7,454 nucleotides of DNA. Source: Dehalococcoidia bacterium (GTDB lineage Bacteria > Chloroflexota > Dehalococcoidia > Dehalococcoidales > DAOWLH01). The notes under the pieces were generated by a model. It did no database searches. It was not told the origin of the DNA and saw only the letters and a list, made by a program, of their open reading frames with translations. Position numbers and translations under genes: made by a program. The DNA is taken from positions 1-7,454 of the forward strand of contig DAOWDO010000017.1 in the NCBI GenBank assembly GCA_030638985.1, read 5' to 3'. Of the stretch, positions 5,128 to 7,454 are shown in pieces (within the stretch, counting starts at the first letter, position 1; each line of letters starts with the position of its first letter).

Positions 5128-6648
5128 CTAGAACACCCGTCGCGGGCGATACTGGATGGCTTCGGCAACATGTTCCGCCCTTATTATATCACTATCGGCC
5201 AGGTCGGCGATGGTACGGGCCAGTTTCAAGACACGATGGAAAGCGCGTGCCGAGAGATGCATCTGCTCCATAGCCCTCTTAAGCAGGGCTTGAGCATCCT
5301 CTTCCGTCTGGCAGAACTCCCTTATTTCAGGCGGCGCCATTTCAGCATTGCAGGTCAACACCATGCCGGTGAAGCGCTCAAGTTGCCGGCCCCGCGCAGC
5401 TATAACCCGGTCGCGCACCTTTTTTGACGATTCACCCAGCCGGTTGGAAGACAGTTTTTCATAGTCTACGTGCGGCACCTCGGCAAAGATGTCAACTCTA
5501 TCCATAAAGGGGCCGCTGATGCGCTTTTGATAGCGTGCCACCAGCCCGAGAGAGCAGCTACACTGACGGAAAGGGTCACCAAAGAATCCACAGGGGCAGG
5601 GATTCATCGCCGCTACCAGCATAAAGTTAGCCGGGAAGGTCAACGTCCCCCTGGCCCGGCTGATGGTGACCACCTTATCCTCAAGGGGCTGGCGCAATAT
5701 CTCAAGCAATGAATGGCCAAACTCGGGCAGCTCATCAAGGAAGAGTACCCCGCGATGGCTGAGGCTGATTTCACCAGGCCTCGGCCAGTGGCCTCCCCCG
5801 ACCAGGCCGGCATTGGATATGGTGTGGTGCGGGGCACGGAAGGGGCGACTTCTGACAAGCGGCGTGTCCTGGGACAAGAGGCCGCTGACACTGTAAACCT
5901 TGGTAACTTCAAGGGCTTCCCCAATGGTCATCAGGGGCAGTATCCCCGGCAGCGAGCGAGCCAGCATCGTTTTGCCGCTACCCGGAGGGCCGCACATAAT
6001 CATGTTGTGCCCGCCGGCAGCAGCCACCTCCAGAGCCCGCTTGACGTGCTCCTGACCCTTAATATGGGTCAGGTCAACAGCGGGGGGCAGCTCTGAATCA
6101 TCAAACTTGACCGCAGTCGGAATATATTCGGACGGCCCGACCTCTCCGACAAGATATCTTGTCAGGTGAGTCAATGAAGTGAAGGGGAGTGCTTTTACAT
6201 TCTCAATCAGCGATGCCTCTTTGGCATCGGAATCAGGGACGATCACATCGTCCAGGCCTTTCTGGTGAGCCAGGGCAACCATGGGTAAAATACCCCTGGT
6301 ATGGCGCAGACTGCCATCGAGAGACAGTTCCCCAAGAAAGAGCGTCCCTGAGATATCGACCTCGAGCTGCCCTGAACTGATAAGGATACCGACAGCGATG
6401 GGCAAATCGTAGGCGGGGCCGGCCTTTTTGAGATCGGCCGGGGCCAGATTTACCACGATGCGTTTCAACGGGAAGCTGTAGCCGGAATTGCGGATAGCCG
6501 CCCGCACCCTTTCCCTGGCTTCTTGGACAGCAGTATCGGGCAGACCGACTATGGTAAATGCAGGTAGCCCTGATGAGATATCAACCTCAACCTCAATAAG
6601 GGACCCCTCCAACCCTACCAGAGCGCACCTTATCACCTTGGCAAGCAT
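5128..6648 (-). CDS. comM: ComM/YifB family Mg-chelatase-like AAA+ ATPase
   Basis: ComM-type AAA+ proteins are linked to natural transformation, where ComM of gamma-proteobacteria drives branch migration of the recombination intermediate. The role outside that group is less certain. From the ATG at 6648 the protein has 506 residues, typical of the family. The N-terminal Lon-like/ChlI domain (MLAKVIRCALVGLEG, then GLPAFTIVGLPDTAVQEARERVR) precedes the ATPase core. That core has Walker A GPPGSGKT at about 220-227, Walker B VLFLDE at about 301-306, sensor 1 in AAMNPC near 349, four cysteines in CPCG...CSC at 351-365, and MDRVDIF at about 382-388. The C-terminal part has the RTIADL element at about 478-483. 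The frame extends to a TTG at 6693, but that TTG is part of a TTGACA promoter box and lies upstream of the predicted transcription start, so I reject it. It is transcribed away from nusA. Confidence 0.93.
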   Translation of the reverse strand: MLAKVIRCALVGLEGSLIEVEVDISSGLPAFTIVGLPDTAVQEARERVRAAIRNSGYSFPLKRIVVNLAPADLKKAGPAYDLPIAVGILISSGQLEVDISGTLFLGELSLDGSLRHTRGILPMVALAHQKGLDDVIVPDSDAKEASLIENVKALPFTSLTHLTRYLVGEVGPSEYIPTAVKFDDSELPPAVDLTHIKGQEHVKRALEVAAAGGHNMIMCGPPGSGKTMLARSLPGILPLMTIGEALEVTKVYSVSGLLSQDTPLVRSRPFRAPHHTISNAGLVGGGHWPRPGEISLSHRGVLFLDELPEFGHSLLEILRQPLEDKVVTISRARGTLTFPANFMLVAAMNPCPCGFFGDPFRQCSCSLGLVARYQKRISGPFMDRVDIFAEVPHVDYEKLSSNRLGESSKKVRDRVIAARGRQLERFTGMVLTCNAEMAPPEIREFCQTEEDAQALLKRAMEQMHLSARAFHRVLKLARTIADLADSDIIRAEHVAEAIQYRPRRVF

Positions 6649-6664
6649 AGCGTTCTTCGTCACT

Positions 6665-6693
6665 ATGTTAGCCCGAAGCCTCCCAAGTGTCAA
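6665..6693 (-). promoter_or_regulatory. Predicted sigma-70-type promoter of comM-DUF502
   Basis: Read on the minus strand, a perfect TTGACA (6693 to 6688) is followed after 17 bases by TAACAT (6670 to 6665), which matches the -10 consensus at four of six positions. Transcription should start near 6657-6660. The comM ATG at 6648 would then have a leader of only about 9-12 bases, with at most a weak GAAGA as ribosome binding site. Prediction from sequence only. Confidence 0.65.
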
Positions 6694-6704
6694 TTGCGCG
6701 GTTG

Positions 6705-6720
6705 ATACCCTGGGGGGTAT
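6705..6720. repeat. Perfect inverted repeat between the divergent comM and nusA promoters
   Basis: ATACCC at 6705-6710 and GGGTAT at 6715-6720 are exact inverted copies around the 4-base centre TGGG. The right arm ends on the first base of the predicted nusA -35 box (6720-6725), and the left arm is 11 bases upstream of the comM -35 box. This position suits an operator or an activator site acting on one or both promoters. It could also be chance. No binding protein is known to me. Confidence 0.5.
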
Positions 6721-6748
6721 TGCATTTTGCCAGCGGTTGTGCTATACT
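6720..6748 (+). promoter_or_regulatory. Predicted sigma-70-type promoter of nusA
   Basis: TATACT at 6743-6748 matches the -10 consensus at five of six positions. TTGCAT at 6720-6725, 17 bases upstream, keeps the TTG core of a -35 box. Transcription would start near 6755, about 88 bases before the nusA ATG. The -35 box is poor, so the -10 box and the divergent arrangement carry most of the weight. Confidence 0.55.
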
Positions 6749-6779
6749 CCTCTTTTAGAATAAAGGGGATTCTTTCCGG

Positions 6780-6802
6780 AGTGGGTTTAAACCCACTTTT
6801 TT
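6780..6802 (+). terminator. Intrinsic terminator in the nusA leader (candidate attenuator)
   Basis: AGTGGGT at 6780-6786 pairs perfectly with ACCCACT at 6791-6797 around a TTAA loop, and six T follow at 6797-6802. Two further G-T wobble pairs can extend the base. It lies about 25 bases after the predicted nusA start of transcription and 40 bases before the nusA ATG. No plus-strand gene lies upstream within 2.3 kb, so it is not the end of a preceding gene. It would cut nusA transcripts to RNAs of roughly 45-50 bases. I see no clear competing antiterminator in the leader. Confidence 0.8.
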
Positions 6803-6842
6803 GTTGTTATGGGAAATAGATAATTGGAGGGCCGGTTCCCGT

Positions 6843-7454
6843 ATGAAGAGCGATTTTTTGCTTGCCATAACACAGCTCTCGGCCGAGAAGAACCTGTCAA
6901 AAGAGGTGGTGCTCGGGGCAGTAGAGGCGGCATTGGCATCAGCCTACCGCAAGGATAGCTTTGCGCCCAACCAGGAAATTTCAGTCAAAATAAACCCGAC
7001 CAGCGGCCGGGTTGAAGTCTGGGCGGAGAAAACAGTGGTCGAGCAGGTATCGGACAGCCGCTCCGAGGTATCGCTGGAGGAAGCTCTTAAACTAAATCCG
7101 GATGTCCAGCTTGAGGACGCCATCTATGTTGAGGACACACCGCATAATGCCGGGCGAATCGCCGCCCAAACGGCCAAACAGGTTATCCTGCAGCGCCTCC
7201 ACGAAGCAGAGCACAGCGCTATCTATGAGGAGTATACCGACAAGCAGGGTGATATTATCACCGGTATGATACGCCGTATTGAGTCCCGGCAGGTATTTGT
7301 TGACCTCGGTCGCTCCGAGGCAATAATGCCCACCGCAGAGCAAGCTCTCAACGAGAGGTATCGCATCGGGCAAAGGCCCAAGGTTTATCTTGTAGAGGTG
7401 TCGCAAACTGCCAAGGGGCCGGTGCCTATAGTGTCACGGTCACACCCGAATCTA
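6843..7454 (+). CDS. nusA: Transcription termination/antitermination factor NusA, 3'-truncated by the window edge
   Basis: NusA binds RNA polymerase near the RNA exit channel and promotes pausing and intrinsic termination, or antitermination with partners. The frame is open from the ATG at 6843 to the last base, giving 204 codons of a protein that usually has 350-500. The N-terminal polymerase-binding domain spans about 1-130, starting MKSDFLLAITQLSAEKNLSK and including VEAALASAYRK and the conserved GRIAAQTAKQVILQRLHEAE at about 104-123. The S1 RNA-binding domain spans about 135-200 (GMIRRIESRQVFVDLGRSEA onward), and the visible part ends in IVSRSHP, the usual lead-in to the KH domains. The ribosome binding site GGAGGG at 6826-6831 is 11 bases from the ATG, slightly long. 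The gene directly follows its leader, with no rimP before it. The leader terminator suggests control by attenuation. Confidence 0.97.
   Translation, partial: MKSDFLLAITQLSAEKNLSKEVVLGAVEAALASAYRKDSFAPNQEISVKINPTSGRVEVWAEKTVVEQVSDSRSEVSLEEALKLNPDVQLEDAIYVEDTPHNAGRIAAQTAKQVILQRLHEAEHSAIYEEYTDKQGDIITGMIRRIESRQVFVDLGRSEAIMPTAEQALNERYRIGQRPKVYLVEVSQTAKGPVPIVSRSHPNL

Noticed and set aside
4408..6763. Several plus-strand open frames of 60-200 codons across this region.
   Set aside because: They are antisense to the DUF502 and comM genes, have no recognisable protein motifs, and follow from the codon usage of the real minus-strand genes.
7092..7406. A 104-codon minus-strand open frame inside nusA.
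   Set aside because: It lies fully antisense to clearly conserved NusA sequence and shows no protein features of its own.

Overview
This window is a stretch of ordinary bacterial chromosome centred on transcription and translation genes. It is about half G+C, densely packed, and shows no mobile element, tRNA, rRNA or CRISPR. The best guess is an uncultured member of the Dehalococcoidia (Chloroflexota). This rests on the overall look of the proteins, a cysteine-rich insert in EF-Tu that I associate with that lineage, and a rplKAJL cluster that is not followed by rpoBC. It is an inference, not a proof.

Left part (1-4113, plus strand): the 3' two-thirds of tuf (EF-Tu), then rpmG (L33), secE, nusG, rplK (L11), rplA (L1), rplJ (L10) and rplL (L7/L12), with gaps mostly of 1-32 bases. 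The exception is the 162-base gap before rplJ. It holds a recognisable L10 leader RNA with a 12-bp intrinsic terminator and a competing antiterminator pairing, which should let L10-L12 complexes control their own synthesis.

Middle (4114-5127): instead of rpoB, rplL is followed by a small two-helix membrane protein of unknown function that appears to have its own promoter. Its 3' end overlaps, on the opposite strand, the 3' end of a DUF502 membrane protein gene.

Right part (5106-7454): the DUF502 gene lies downstream of a comM/yifB AAA+ ATPase gene on the minus strand, 22 bases apart. comM diverges from nusA, whose first 204 codons are in the window. The 194-base comM-nusA spacer holds two opposed sigma-70-type promoters, a perfect inverted repeat between them, and a strong intrinsic terminator in the nusA leader, before the nusA start codon.

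The genes form an expression module: EF-Tu, L33, L11, L1, L10 and L12 serve the ribosome, SecE serves protein export, and NusG and NusA act on RNA polymerase. I found no wholly new system. The most interesting signals are the two leader attenuators (rplJ and nusA), the N-terminal extension of L12, the Cys4 insert of EF-Tu and the unknown small membrane protein.
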